A DNA stretch of 64,000 nucleotides from Kribbella capetownensis (GTDB lineage: Bacteria; Actinomycetota; Actinomycetes; Propionibacteriales; Kribbellaceae). Location of the stretch: assembly GCF_004331485.1 (NCBI RefSeq), contig NZ_SJKD01000015.1, forward strand, positions 84,820-148,819, written 5' to 3'. The position numbers were made by a program, and so were the translations under genes. This document shows positions 1 through 8,461 of this stretch, piece after piece; position 1 is the stretch's first letter, and every line of letters starts with the position of its first letter. The notes below the pieces were generated by a model, which had not been told where the DNA came from, made no database searches, and saw only the letters and a list, made by a program, of their open reading frames with translations.

Positions 1-551
1 ATGCCCATTGCCTGTCCGACCAGCTTGCGGGCATCCACAGCCTGAACCATCGCGACTTCATGCCGGGCCGTGGCGACTGCGACCGAGGCGTGCCGGGCCA
101 GGATGTGCAGGCTCGCTTCATCGTCGACGGTGAACGCCTTCGACTGGGTGTTGTACAGCGACAGGACGCCTGTTTTTCGGTCGCCGGCCGTCATCGGGAC
201 ATGCAGCGCACTTCCGATCCCGGCGTCCGCGGCTGCGGATTGCCGCGCGGCCAGCGGTGGTCGGTGGCGACGTCGGGAACGACGATCGTGGCGCCGGACA
301 ATGCGGCAAGCGCCGGCCTCGATCTCGACCCGGTACAAGGTACCGAGGATCGGATCGGTGACCAGGCCGATCTCTGCGCGGCCCCCTCGGACCGCTAGCA
401 CGACGCCGGCGTGACTGCAGTTCTCGGCCTGCAACGCGAACTGCACCACCGTCTCCAGCGTCTCGTCCACTCCTGGGGCGTCGTGCAACTCGATCGCCAA
501 CTGCGCGAACATATCGGCGTCGAATGACTTGGCGGGATCCAGCAGGGCCAT
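1..551 (-). CDS. GAF-ANTAR regulator, C-terminus outside window
   Basis: Putative RNA-binding antiterminator with a sensory GAF domain. The GAF region starts close to the N-terminus (FAQLAIELHDAPGVDET) and ends with LHILARHASVAVATARH. The start of the ANTAR domain (DARKLVGQAMG) reaches the window edge, so the C-terminus is missing. I chose the ATG at 551 because GGAG lies six bases upstream; a GTG at 587 is possible. The ORF is open throughout, but roughly 250-312 looks out of frame against the two paralogues in this window: the family-like reading ALSGATIVVPDVATDHRWP is in another frame. That suggests two compensating indels, or sequencing errors. ANTAR proteins bind nascent RNA; the targets here are unknown. 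Confidence 0.75.
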   Translation of the reverse strand, partial: MALLDPAKSFDADMFAQLAIELHDAPGVDETLETVVQFALQAENCSHAGVVLAVRGGRAEIGLVTDPILGTLYRVEIEAGACRIVRRHDRRSRRRHRPPLAARQSAAADAGIGSALHVPMTAGDRKTGVLSLYNTQSKAFTVDDEASLHILARHASVAVATARHEVAMVQAVDARKLVGQAMG

Positions 552-617
552 CTCGGTCTCCAAGCGAAATGTGGTTGCCGTGGGCACCCGGGGCCTGACC
601 CCGCCGACACCATGGTG

Positions 618-968
618 CTAGCTCCGGCCCCGCAACTGTTCGTTGATACGCAGGGCTTCGGCGAGCTGATCTTCCAAGATGATGATTCGACAGGCTGCCT
701 CGAGGGCAGTGCCCTCATCGACAAGTTCGCGCGCTCTGGCCGCGAGACGCGTCGACGCCACCAGCCGGGTGAACCCTGGGACGAACAGGAACCCCACGGT
801 GAAGCCGGTCGCGATCCACACCGAGATGCAGAACGGGCAGGTCAGGAGTTCTCCTACTGCGGCGACGTCGTACGGCAGACGCAGGAACCCCTCTGCAGCT
901 CCTGGTCGCCGGTCCCGTCGCCATCGGTGTCGAAGAAGGTCGCCGGATCCAGCTGATAGATCACCCAC
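618..968 (-). pseudogene. DUF1360-like remnant
   Basis: The reading contains GELLTCPFCISVWIATGF followed by a hydrophobic stretch and FTRLV, which is the core signature of the DUF1360 membrane family. The usual N-terminal part of that family (a first membrane helix and a LRAPFT-type segment) is absent. The C-terminal part is a charged helix (ELVDEGTALEAACRIIILED) rather than the family ending, so I read this as a truncated or chimeric remnant. The only available start is a GTG at 968 without a good ribosome binding site. It could still be expressed as a small membrane protein of about 116 residues. Confidence 0.45.
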
Positions 969-1181
969 CCGTCGAGCCCACGAGCTTCAGACACACCCAC
1001 CGCCGCGGCACGCCGGACGGGAGCTGCAGTAACCCCATCAGCAGGAACGCCCCGGGCGAAGGGAGAGATGAACCCCGAAGCCGACCACAGCGAACCGATC
1101 TACGGCGGTAGCGGCAATCGCACAGGACGCCAGGCCAGGATCACGGGCGGCGACTGCTCTCCACCGTTATGTGCCTGTGGG

Positions 1182-1832
1182 TCAGCGGGCCGGTGGGATG
1201 CTTGCCCGGATGATCACCACTTCCTCCTCGTCGACGTCGGAAGCGATCGTCCCTGCGGCTTGCTGGGTTCGCATGAGGGGGCCTAGCGGACCCCGCTCAC
1301 GCGCTCGCACTTCCACGTCGACCAGGCCGGCTCGTTGCAGCCGATCCAGGGTCGCGTCCGTATCGATCAGGGACGAATGTACGAGAAGAAGGACCCCACC
1401 AGGGCGCAGGTGGGCGGGGGCCTTGTCGCACAGTGCGTCGAGGACGATCCGCCCGTCATGGCCCGCTTCCCATGCCCGGCACGCCCCACGGCGGGGCACG
1501 TCGGGCCGGGGCGAGGGTACGTACGGCGGGTTGCTCACGATCAGGTCGAACCGCTCCCCGGCCACAGGTGAGAACGTCCGTCCCCTCAGCGTCCGGATGC
1601 GGAGGCCGCACCGGAGCGCGTTGAGCTTGACGGTCAGTAGCGCTCGCCGGGAGACGTCGGTCGCGGTAGTGGCCGCGCCGCACGCCGCCGAGGTGAGTGC
1701 GAGGACACCGCTCCCGGTGCAGACGTCGAGCACCCGGGAGCCAGGCCCGATGGCCTCCTGACGGATGGCGCGGGCCAGCATCCACGAGTCGGAGATGGGA
1801 GCGAAGACGCCCGGAAGGGTCAGCAGCTTCAT
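1182..1832 (-). CDS. HemK2/MTQ2-like SAM methyltransferase
   Basis: Class I SAM-dependent methyltransferase of 216 residues. It shows the SAM-binding motif (VLDVCTGSGVLAL, about residues 34-46), an acidic residue closing the second strand (TATDVS), and the catalytic NPPY motif at about residue 101 that marks N5-glutamine and related amino or nucleobase methyltransferases. The length and the absence of a PrmC-type N-terminal domain fit the short HemK2-like group. The methyl acceptor cannot be told from sequence. Its start overlaps the stop of the upstream ligase gene by four bases (ATGA), so the two are translationally coupled and may act on the same small molecule. Confidence 0.8.
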   Translation of the reverse strand: MKLLTLPGVFAPISDSWMLARAIRQEAIGPGSRVLDVCTGSGVLALTSAACGAATTATDVSRRALLTVKLNALRCGLRIRTLRGRTFSPVAGERFDLIVSNPPYVPSPRPDVPRRGACRAWEAGHDGRIVLDALCDKAPAHLRPGGVLLLVHSSLIDTDATLDRLQRAGLVDVEVRARERGPLGPLMRTQQAAGTIASDVDEEEVVIIRASIPPAR

Positions 1833-3070
1833 TCGGTGAACACCTCCGCGAGCCAGGGCATGACCCGTTCGGGACCGAGCGCTCGGAGGTGCTCCACCAC
1901 TGGGTTCTCCACCATCGCTCGTACGTCGTCCAGGCCGTCGGGAGCGTAGGACTCAGCGGCATCGATCAGGTCGTGGAGGCAGCGGCGGGCGGGTCGGGCC
2001 TCGCCGGTGCGCAGGTCGAGGAGTTCGCCGCGGACGCCGTCACGGAGCGCGGCCCACCGGTTCTCCGCAATCCGCCAGGTCGGCGCCGGCGGTTGGAGCT
2101 CGCCGAGGTGGTGAAGCTCTGCGAACCGGGCGGCGAGCGCGTGCACGAGCCTTGCCACCGCGCTGGTCCCGTCCACAGTCGGCTGTACGTCGAGGACGCG
2201 CAACTCGAGCGTGCCGTAGCGCAGGTGCGGTCGCAGCTCCCACCACCACTCTGACGTGTCGGAGACCGCGCCCCCTCGGACCAACCAGGCGAGGTCCCCG
2301 GCGAGCTGTTCCCAGGAGGCGATGATCGGGGGTATGCCCTGGCGAGGCAGCTCGGAGGCGATCACAGGACGCACCGAGCACAGGCCCGTGTCCCGTCCGG
2401 CGGCGAATGGGGCAGCACCCGCCAGCGCCGCCAGCTCCGGGAGAAGATCCCGCAGCGCGTGGTAAACGCCTAACGTGCAGTCGGCATCGCCGAAGGCCAG
2501 GTGCACCTGCAGCGAGGACACCAACTGCCGCTCGATGATCTGGCGATAGCGGGCACCGAGGTTGGCGGCCCGCGCCGTGGCCGACAGTGCGGTGCGTCCG
2601 TCGAGGAGCGGATGGACAGGAGCGGCTGCCACGGCCAGGTCGGGGCCGCAGGCGGCGGCGAGCAGTGCTCGGCATGTGCGCAGCTCGTCGATGGCGACCG
2701 CCACCTCCTGGTGGACGGAGGTCGCGATCTCGAGCTGGCACGCCGGCAGCTCCGGCTTGACCCGAGGGTCACCGATGTCCGCCACCACGGCGGCGGCGTC
2801 GGCCGGCAGCCAGCTCCCCCGGTACACCACCAGGAGCTCTTCCTCGAACCCGACCGTGCCGGGAACAGTGCTCGAGAACAGCGACTTAAGCGTCGCGGCA
2901 TCGAGCGGCCTCGCGTCCAAAGGTGCGGCGTCGAGCGGGGCGTCGTCCCACGAGCCAGATGTCGGAGTGCCGGTGGAGTCCTGCGACCCGTTCCGATCGA
3001 TCACGGGCGCGCTCACCGGATGGCGCACACCTATCGAGGTGGAGGGGTGGAGGGATTCGGCGTCGGCCAT
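1829..3070 (-). CDS. YbdK-type carboxylate-amine ligase (GCS2 family)
   Basis: ATP-dependent carboxylate-amine ligase of the glutamate-cysteine ligase 2 family, 413 residues. The family start GFEEELLVV is at about residue 70 and is preceded by a low-complexity linker rich in APLDA repeats. Conserved parts include the LEIATSVHQEV region and SEWWWELRPHLRYGTLELRVLDVQPT near the end, where ATP and substrate contacts lie in the family. Members condense glutamate or another acid with an amine; EgtA-like and weak gamma-glutamylcysteine activities are known. I took the ATG at 3070 because GAGAGG lies just upstream; the frame stays open further upstream but looks non-coding. It is coupled to the downstream methyltransferase. 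Confidence 0.8.
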   Translation of the reverse strand: MADAESLHPSTSIGVRHPVSAPVIDRNGSQDSTGTPTSGSWDDAPLDAAPLDARPLDAATLKSLFSSTVPGTVGFEEELLVVYRGSWLPADAAAVVADIGDPRVKPELPACQLEIATSVHQEVAVAIDELRTCRALLAAACGPDLAVAAAPVHPLLDGRTALSATARAANLGARYRQIIERQLVSSLQVHLAFGDADCTLGVYHALRDLLPELAALAGAAPFAAGRDTGLCSVRPVIASELPRQGIPPIIASWEQLAGDLAWLVRGGAVSDTSEWWWELRPHLRYGTLELRVLDVQPTVDGTSAVARLVHALAARFAELHHLGELQPPAPTWRIAENRWAALRDGVRGELLDLRTGEARPARRCLHDLIDAAESYAPDGLDDVRAMVENPVVEHLRALGPERVMPWLAEVFTE

Positions 3071-3475
3071 GGGAGCCTCTCGTCCGCGCCGGGCGCTCCG
3101 CGCGACCCGGTAGTTCCTGAGGCTGCCCCTTGAACCTCGGCCACCCGATACCCGCCGCCTCGTGACCCAATCCTCGGCGAGGCACGGCCGGTCTGGCCGA
3201 TCGCCGGGTGTACAGGCCGTGTCGCGAGGTACCTCCTCGCACCCATTGGTCCCAGCGGTGAAATTGCAGTTCGGCCCTGTCGCCTGACCGTTGGGTGCCG
3301 CTTTGCGTCGGACGATTGGGGCACCGCCTGGCACAGCACCCTGTCGTCGACCTCGATCGGGCTGTACGGACTCGGCGCGGCGAGCTGGACACCAGGCGGG
3401 CTGCACGACGCAGCGGCCGGCGTGCTGGTTCCCAACGCCGGCGGCCTCGCACGAACGAGCAGTCCCGTGGTGGGG
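3071..3475. other. Gene-poor spacer
   Basis: 405 bases between two leftward genes with no ORF that resembles a protein family. A GGGTAT sequence on the minus strand at 3148-3153 could be the -10 element of an alternative (SigB/SigF-type) promoter for the ligase gene. A plus-strand reading at about 3300-3480 is open but unrecognised. Confidence 0.4.
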
Positions 3476-3883
3476 TCAGGCGGACGTGAGGTGTGACCGG
3501 ACGTCGTGGACTCCGGCGATGCCTTCGATGGCGCTGACGATCTCGGTTTCCACGTCGCTGTTAGGGATTTCGCCGTGCAGGATCACGGTGCCGTTCTCGA
3601 CCGTGACGAGCACCCGCGGCACGTGGAGCCGCTTCTCCAGCGGTCCGATGCTGGAACGCACGCGGTCGGCCAGCGTCGCGTCGTCCACGTTGGCGTCGGG
3701 ATGGCGCCGCAGCGCGTGGTAGGCCATGCCCTTCGCCTGGCCGACCCAATGGCGGCCTCGGCGGCGCAGATCCGCGATCGTGCTCTCGGCACGGCTGGAA
3801 TTCCGCAGCTTGTCGATACCGATCTTCGCGCCGACCGCGGCACCGACCACCGCGGCGGTTGCGAGCAGTTTGCGCATAGTCAT
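3476..3883 (-). CDS. BON domain protein
   Basis: Protein of 135 residues. The N-terminus is a short hydrophobic segment (KLLATAAVVGAAVGAKIG), which may anchor it in the membrane. A basic linker follows, then a C-terminal BON domain (LADRVRSSIGPLEKRLHVPR, then VTVENGTVILHGEIPN and VHDVRSHL). BON domains bind phospholipid or ligands and are common in envelope-stress proteins. Of three closely spaced ATG codons I chose 3883 because GGAGG is five bases upstream. A strong hairpin lies about 60 bases upstream and separates it from the next leftward gene. Function is not known beyond a probable envelope role. Confidence 0.75.
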   Translation of the reverse strand: MTMRKLLATAAVVGAAVGAKIGIDKLRNSSRAESTIADLRRRGRHWVGQAKGMAYHALRRHPDANVDDATLADRVRSSIGPLEKRLHVPRVLVTVENGTVILHGEIPNSDVETEIVSAIEGIAGVHDVRSHLTSA

Positions 3884-3944
3884 CATCGCCTCCAGCGCCG
3901 CTCCACTATCACCATGGTTCACCTTGTCGGGCTGTGATGGAACC

Positions 3945-3981
3945 CGAGTACCGCCCTGACCCCTGCGCAGGGCGGTACTCG
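3945..3981 (-). terminator. 14-bp stem hairpin
   Basis: Perfect inverted repeat CGAGTACCGCCCTG / CAGGGCGGTACTCG with a nine-base loop. It lies 17 bases beyond the stop of the leftward gene at 3999-4265, so it probably terminates that gene. There is no strong T-run on the minus strand (a short GTTTGTT follows on the plus strand). Confidence 0.65.
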
Positions 3982-3998
3982 TTTGTTGCGGAGTGGTT

Positions 3999-4265
3999 CT
4001 ACCGGTCGTCGGAGGAATCGCGACTGCCGGACTTGGCGAGGCCACGGCTGACCATGTAGCCGATCGTCAGCAAAGTGACGTCGAACCAAGCCTCCTTCGC
4101 CCCGAACGCTCCGTCGTCGACCACCGCGGAAGCGATCAGGACGCCCAGCACGGCCAGCACGTAAGCGACCAGTTCGGTGGTCTTGAAGGCTGGCTTGGTG
4201 CCGGTGCCGATACCGCGCTCGGAACGGATGGCGTGGTTGGCGTTGGTCTCAGAATGAGCAGACAT
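3999..4265 (-). CDS. Small membrane protein of actinobacterial type
   Basis: Protein of 88 residues with two hydrophobic segments: ELVAYVLAVLGVLIASAVVD at about 30-50 and a second one at WFDVTLLTIGYMVSRGLA at about 60-77. The N-terminus is polar and the C-terminus is Ser/Asp-rich. The KPAFKTTE...SRGLAKSGS pattern is familiar from small conserved actinobacterial membrane proteins of unknown role. It stands alone, with a hairpin terminator downstream. I infer an inner-membrane location and assign no function. Confidence 0.65.
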   Translation of the reverse strand: MSAHSETNANHAIRSERGIGTGTKPAFKTTELVAYVLAVLGVLIASAVVDDGAFGAKEAWFDVTLLTIGYMVSRGLAKSGSRDSSDDR

Positions 4266-4593
4266 GAGCGTGGTGCTCCTTAACTGGATTCAGCGAAGCA
4301 CCTGGCGTCTCAAGTGCGGAAGCGGGCTGATCGAGCGCCGCTGCCAGCGCGGTGCCCCTCCGAGCCACCGCGAAACCTCTGACGACGAAGCAGGACCTGT
4401 TGCCACGCCTGCATCAAGCCTGCAACGTCGACGAGTTGCTCGAACTCAGGCGGATGGTGGTCAGGGCCAAAGACCTCGCCCCATCCCCGACCCTGCATGT
4501 CCACGTGAGCGCGCAGAGTCCGGGTTCTCCGTGGCAAGGAGTCCGGCAACCGGTCGGCCCGGCGTCTGAGGCGGAGCCGAGCTGCCGTGAGGG
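4266..4593. other. Spacer before GAF-ANTAR gene
   Basis: 328 bases. A plus-strand reading from about 4352 (TKQDLLPRLHQACNVDELLE) looks helical and may be a scrap of a gene, but I do not recognise it and it has no good ribosome binding site. Nothing else stands out. Confidence 0.3.
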
Positions 4594-5397
4594 ATGATGT
4601 GGGGTATGGATCACACCGTACGCCGGGGTGCCGACACCGAGCCACCGCGGGAAACCGACCGGCAGGCGATTCACCCGGCCGATGGGGAGGCCGCGGCTAC
4701 GTTCGCGCGGCTGGCCGTCGAGTTGCATGAGGCCGATGGCGTTGACGAGACCGTTGAGGCTGTCGTCCAGTTCGCACTCCAGGCGTTGAACTGCACCTAC
4801 GCCGGCGTCGCCCTCCACACCCGGGGCTCCAGGCCCGAGATCGCCGCCGTGACCGATCAGGTCGTTGCCGACGTCTACAACCTGCAGATCGACGCCCAGG
4901 CCGGGCCCCTGGTCGAGTCGCTGCGTGACCGGACCATCGTGCTGATTCGCGACACCACCTCGGACAACCGCTGGCCGGACTGGGCCGTGAAGGTCGCCGG
5001 TCTCGGCGTCCGCAGCGTGCTGGACGTACCGCTCGCCGTCGGCGCCAATGGACAGTCCGTGGGTGTGCTCGGGCTCTACAGCCCTGATCCGGACGCGTTC
5101 GGAGCCGACGACGAGGCGATCGCACACATCCTCGCCCGGCACGCGTCGGTCGCGCTCGCGACGGCGCGCCGCGAGCAGACCATGACGCGAGCCGTCGACG
5201 CCCGCAAGTTGGTCGGCCAGGCGATGGGGATTCTGATGGAACGCTACGACCTCGACGGCGACCGCGCGTTCGCGATCCTCAGGCGGTACTCCCAGGACAC
5301 CAACACCAAGCTCCGTGACGTCGCCCAGCAACTCATCGACACCCGCAAACTCCCCGGCACAGCCGAACCCAGGACTGAACGCCGTACCCGGCCGTGA
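4594..5397 (+). CDS. GAF and ANTAR domain regulator
   Basis: Protein of 267 residues that probably acts as a signal-responsive transcription antiterminator. The GAF domain covers about residues 40-185 (AVELHEADGVDETVEAVVQF through HILARHASVALATARR). The ANTAR domain is at about 195-250 (DARKLVGQAMGILMERYDLD, then NTKLRDVAQQLIDTRKLP), with the conserved helices that bind paired RNA hairpins. The start is uncertain: ATG at 4594, 4597 or 4606, all near a GAGGG sequence. It is a close paralogue of the genes at 1-551 and 44964-45725, and the three may form one regulatory set. There is no operon partner. Confidence 0.88.
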   Translation: MMWGMDHTVRRGADTEPPRETDRQAIHPADGEAAATFARLAVELHEADGVDETVEAVVQFALQALNCTYAGVALHTRGSRPEIAAVTDQVVADVYNLQIDAQAGPLVESLRDRTIVLIRDTTSDNRWPDWAVKVAGLGVRSVLDVPLAVGANGQSVGVLGLYSPDPDAFGADDEAIAHILARHASVALATARREQTMTRAVDARKLVGQAMGILMERYDLDGDRAFAILRRYSQDTNTKLRDVAQQLIDTRKLPGTAEPRTERRTRP

Positions 5398-5429
5398 TGA
5401 CGAGCCGGCGGTCGCGCACCCTGGTCTGC

Positions 5430-5890
5430 TCACCGCGCGCGACCTGAGCCGTTCCAGCCCAGACCTGACGGCGCGGGCAACGAGGTCCGGGCGAGATCGG
5501 CCAGGGCCGACGCCAGCCGATCCGCGCGGTCCTGGTCGTCGGCGAAGGTGAACTGGGCCAGGATCCGGCGGTGGTCGGACAGCCCGACGTTGATCGCCCG
5601 CACCGACCGCAACCAGTCGGCGGCCTGGAACCCGAGATGCCCGCGTCCAGAGTGTCGATCATGATCTGCAGCCGATCGAGGTCGTGCGAGGCCTCTTCGG
5701 CGGGCAGCCGTTCCTCGAAGACCCGGAGCCCTGGCAGATTGTCGATCTCGCCACGGGTCGCCCGGGCCAGCTTCAGCGCAGACCCGAGCAGCTCCCCACC
5801 GTGCAGCACCATCTGCCACCGCGTGTCCTCGGGTCGCGCGCGGGTCTCGTCGCTGCCGGAACCGGCCAATTCCGTGGACGAAGGCAACTA
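5430..5890 (-). pseudogene. Orn/Lys/Arg decarboxylase fragment
   Basis: Two minus-strand frames together read like the middle of a fold-type I PLP decarboxylase. The first gives RWQMVLHGGELLGSALKLAR and EEASHDLDRLQIMIDTLDAG. After a one-base frame change near 5635 the second gives FQAADWLRSVRAINVGLSDH and FTFADDQDRADRLASALADL. The N-terminal PLP-binding part with its lysine and the C-terminal part are missing on both sides, so this is a decayed internal piece. No function is expected. Confidence 0.7.
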
Positions 5891-6063
5891 CCTTCTCGTC
5901 GCGACGTAGCGCGTCCGGACGAGCTACGCCGCCGGGTAGCACCACAGCCGCGAGGTCATCGACCGCCAGATCGGCGAATGACCTCGTCGATCGGCGCTGT
6001 CTCCGTCGCCGTCAGGTGGTCGAAGGTTTGGGGTTCGAAGGTGCGCATCGACGGTGCTTTGCG

Positions 6064-6069
6064 GGGTAC
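6064..6069 (+). promoter_or_regulatory. GGGTAC motif upstream of catalase
   Basis: GGGTAC, like the -10 element of SigB/SigF-type promoters in actinobacteria, 79 bases before the manganese catalase start. The -35 element is not clear. The same GGGTACCG octamer precedes 8129, 8462 and 28418. Confidence 0.4.
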
Positions 6070-6147
6070 CGAGGGCCGATCGGCCCTCACGTGGGTCCAG
6101 TCAGGAACCGCGGTGGCCAGTTGTCAGAAGTCGACCAGGGAGTCGCC

Positions 6148-7053
6148 ATGTTCCGTCATACGAAGCGATTACAGTTCGAGGCCAAGCCCGAGCGTTCCGA
6201 TCCCGTCTATGCACGCAAGTTGCAGGAGCTCATCGGTGGCGCCTTCGGCGAGATGAGCGTGACGATGCAGTACTTGTTCCAGGGCTGGAACTGCCGGATG
6301 GAAGGCAAGTACAAGGACCTCCTGATGGACACGGCGACCGAGGAGATCGGTCACATCGAGATGCTGGCCACCATGGTGGCCCGGTTGCTCGAGGGAGCAC
6401 CTGCGACGATGACGGCCGAGGCCGTCCAGGATCCCGTGATGGCGGCGATGATCGGCGGGATGGACCCGCAGCAGGCAATCATCGCCGGCGGCGGAGCGCT
6501 TCCGGCGAACTCTCAAGGGGTGCCTTGGAACGGCGGATACATCGTGGCCAGTGGGAACCTGCTGGCCGACTTCCGGGCGAACGCCGCCGCCGAAGCGCAC
6601 GGCCGGCTGCAGACCGCGCGTCTTTACAAGATGACCGACGATCCTGGCGTCAAGGCGATGCTGCAGTTCAATCTCGCCCGCGACACGGTGCACCAGAAGC
6701 AGTGGTTGAAGGCGATCGAGGAGCTGGAGTCCGATGGGCTCGAGGCACCGATCGTGCCGAACGCCCTGTTCGACGAGGAAGACCAGGAACACAACCACAC
6801 CATCTGGCGGCTGTCCGACGGCACCGACGGGCGCAAGGGCGGCTGGACCGACGGTGACGACCCGCTGGAGTACCTGACCGATCCCGAACCTCTCGGCGGC
6901 CCGGCCTCAGCGCCTGCACCGGACCCGGCGCTGTTCGGCACGTACTCGACCAGTCAGGATCTGAAGGCGACGGTGAAGTCCAAGGCGAGGTCAGCCGCCC
7001 AGAAGGCGACGAAGAAGGCCAAGAAGTCGTCGACCCGACGATCAGCCAACTGA
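6148..7053 (+). CDS. Manganese catalase
   Basis: Di-manganese catalase of 301 residues that converts hydrogen peroxide to water and oxygen in the cytosol. The four-helix ferritin-like core carries the expected metal-ligand patterns, including EEIGHIEM at about residue 68 and ARDTVHQKQW at about 180. The family segment GGGALPANSQGVPWNGGYI is intact. The C-terminal tail is Lys/Ala/Ser-rich (KKAKKSSTRR), a low-complexity extension also seen in other actinobacterial members. I chose the ATG at 6148 because AGGGAG precedes it by five bases. With the nearby hemerythrins, msr genes and BON protein it fits an oxidative-stress island. Confidence 0.93.
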   Translation: MFRHTKRLQFEAKPERSDPVYARKLQELIGGAFGEMSVTMQYLFQGWNCRMEGKYKDLLMDTATEEIGHIEMLATMVARLLEGAPATMTAEAVQDPVMAAMIGGMDPQQAIIAGGGALPANSQGVPWNGGYIVASGNLLADFRANAAAEAHGRLQTARLYKMTDDPGVKAMLQFNLARDTVHQKQWLKAIEELESDGLEAPIVPNALFDEEDQEHNHTIWRLSDGTDGRKGGWTDGDDPLEYLTDPEPLGGPASAPAPDPALFGTYSTSQDLKATVKSKARSAAQKATKKAKKSSTRRSAN

Positions 7054-7192
7054 TCGATCCCCCAGCCGACCACTACACGGCGCATGCTCAGCTCAGGCAG
7101 TCGGGTTGAGCACCCGCGCGCGGAGTCCGGCATTCGACCGAAAGACTACTGGGTCCCTACGAGGAGGCCGCATCACTCGTCGCGAGTGAGAT

Positions 7193-7933
7193 TCAGGCGA
7201 CTAGTACGTCGGCAACGACAGCGTAATGGTCGGACGGCGGCAGACCTCGGTCCTCGTCGAAACCGAGCACGTGTGACTCGCGCGGCACCAAACCTCCCCT
7301 GGTGAGGATGTAGTCGATCCGGTTGTCCTCGAGCCACTCGCCGCGGCCCAGATAGCGGTTGTGCGAGCTATACGTGACGCCAACCCCATCCTCTCCCGGC
7401 CGCCAGCAGTCCTCCAGCACATCCAGGAGAGGCTCGAGCTCGGGATGGCCGGGCGGTGAGTTCAGATCGCCCGCGAACACGACTCGGTCGCCGGAACCGG
7501 AGAGCTCGGACACCAGCGTCGCCAGTGCCTGGGCCTGGGCCAGCCGTTCGCGTTGGCGGTCTTCCTCCCAGTCCAGGCAGCTGGTGATGAAATGGAGACT
7601 GCGCCTACCGAGGCGGATCTCACCGCGCAACGCAACGGTGTCGCCCGACAGCTTGTGCCGCTCGACGGCCCGGAACGGAAACCGACTCAGAATGCCGAGG
7701 CCGAGACGTACGCCGGGATGCGCGTCCCGCGGCATCCGCGAGGGGGCAAAGGCCGATGCCATCCCCAGCTCGGCTCCGAGAACCGTCGCCTGCGTCAACC
7801 CGTCAACCCGCCAAGTCTCCTGCAAGGCAACGAACTCCGGTCGCTGCGCACGCACCGTAGCGGCGATCGCCCGCTGCCGCCGCAACCATCGGTCTCCGAA
7901 CCGACCCCAGACGTTCCATGTCATGAACCGCAT
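7193..7933 (-). CDS. Endonuclease/exonuclease/phosphatase family protein
   Basis: EEP-fold metal-dependent hydrolase of 246 residues. It shows the family blocks in order: TWNVWG at the N-terminus, FVALQET with the metal-ligand Glu, VFAGDLNSPP with the catalytic Asp-Asn pair, DNRIDYIL, and the closing PSDHYAVVADV with the catalytic Asp-His. All key residues are present. The family includes DNases, phospholipases and phosphodiesterases, and the substrate here cannot be assigned. There is no signal peptide, so it is likely cytosolic. It stands alone and converges on the catalase gene. Confidence 0.85.
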   Translation of the reverse strand: MRFMTWNVWGRFGDRWLRRQRAIAATVRAQRPEFVALQETWRVDGLTQATVLGAELGMASAFAPSRMPRDAHPGVRLGLGILSRFPFRAVERHKLSGDTVALRGEIRLGRRSLHFITSCLDWEEDRQRERLAQAQALATLVSELSGSGDRVVFAGDLNSPPGHPELEPLLDVLEDCWRPGEDGVGVTYSSHNRYLGRGEWLEDNRIDYILTRGGLVPRESHVLGFDEDRGLPPSDHYAVVADVLVA

Positions 7934-8084
7934 GCCGGCCCAGTACCCGGACCTCCCCGCGACACTCGGACACCCTTCGGCGATGCCGAGTTTCTCGGAT
8001 GGTCAGGATCACGTCACCGGTCTGACTGTGTACGACGCCAGTCGCCCGGCTGGTCTGCCGAAGCACGGTGAGAGTCTCCACGGT

Positions 8085-8090
8085 GGGTAC
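8085..8090 (+). promoter_or_regulatory. GGGTAC motif
   Basis: GGGTAC followed by CGGCAG, 39 bases upstream of the gene at 8129. Candidate -10 element for an alternative stress sigma factor. Confidence 0.4.
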
Positions 8091-8128
8091 CGGCAGCACG
8101 ATGGACCACACACCTCGTGGAGGTACTG

Positions 8129-8350
8129 ATGCCCGGAAAGTCATCGAACGTGAAGAACGAGAAGCAGTACGAAGCCCTGAAGGACAAGGGGATGTCGAAA
8201 CAGCGCGCGGCGAAGATCGCCAACTCCCCGAAGTCGAGCGAGCACGGCGGTAAACAGGGCGGCAAGGGCGGCAACAGCAGCCAAGGCGGCAGCACCGCCC
8301 AGAAGAAGAAGGCCGGCCGCAAGGGCGGCAAGGCAGCAGCGAAGAGCTGA
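8129..8350 (+). CDS. Small Lys/Gly-rich protein, DUF7218-like
   Basis: Protein of 73 residues. The N-terminal half (NEKQYEALKDKGMSKQRAAK) matches a small, widespread actinobacterial family that I know as DUF7218. The C-terminal half is low-complexity, rich in Gly, Lys and Ser (GGKQGGKGG, KKKAGRKGGKAA), and strongly basic, so nucleic-acid binding is conceivable. The ATG at 8129 is preceded by GGAGG. It lies before the hemerythrin gene in the same orientation, and each has its own GGGTAC motif upstream, so both may belong to a general stress regulon. The molecular function is unknown. Confidence 0.75.
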   Translation: MPGKSSNVKNEKQYEALKDKGMSKQRAAKIANSPKSSEHGGKQGGKGGNSSQGGSTAQKKKAGRKGGKAAAKS

Positions 8351-8418
8351 TCACCGAACACCGGCTACGCGCTCGTCTCTGCACGGCACAGCCTCAGGAG
8401 CTTCCACGGTCAAGGGGC

Positions 8419-8424
8419 GGGTAC
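8419..8424 (+). promoter_or_regulatory. GGGTAC motif upstream of hemerythrin
   Basis: GGGTAC followed by CGGCG, 38 bases upstream of the hemerythrin start. This is the same octamer and nearly the same spacing as at 8085 and 28376. Confidence 0.4.
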
Positions 8425-8461
8425 CGGCGCGGCATCATCCCTGCGAACGAAGGAGAAGCTG

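Noticed and set aside
4414..5433. Long minus-strand ORF of 339 codons opposite the GAF-ANTAR gene
   Set aside because: It is antisense to a clear GAF-ANTAR protein, has no family signature, and reflects codon bias of high-GC DNA.
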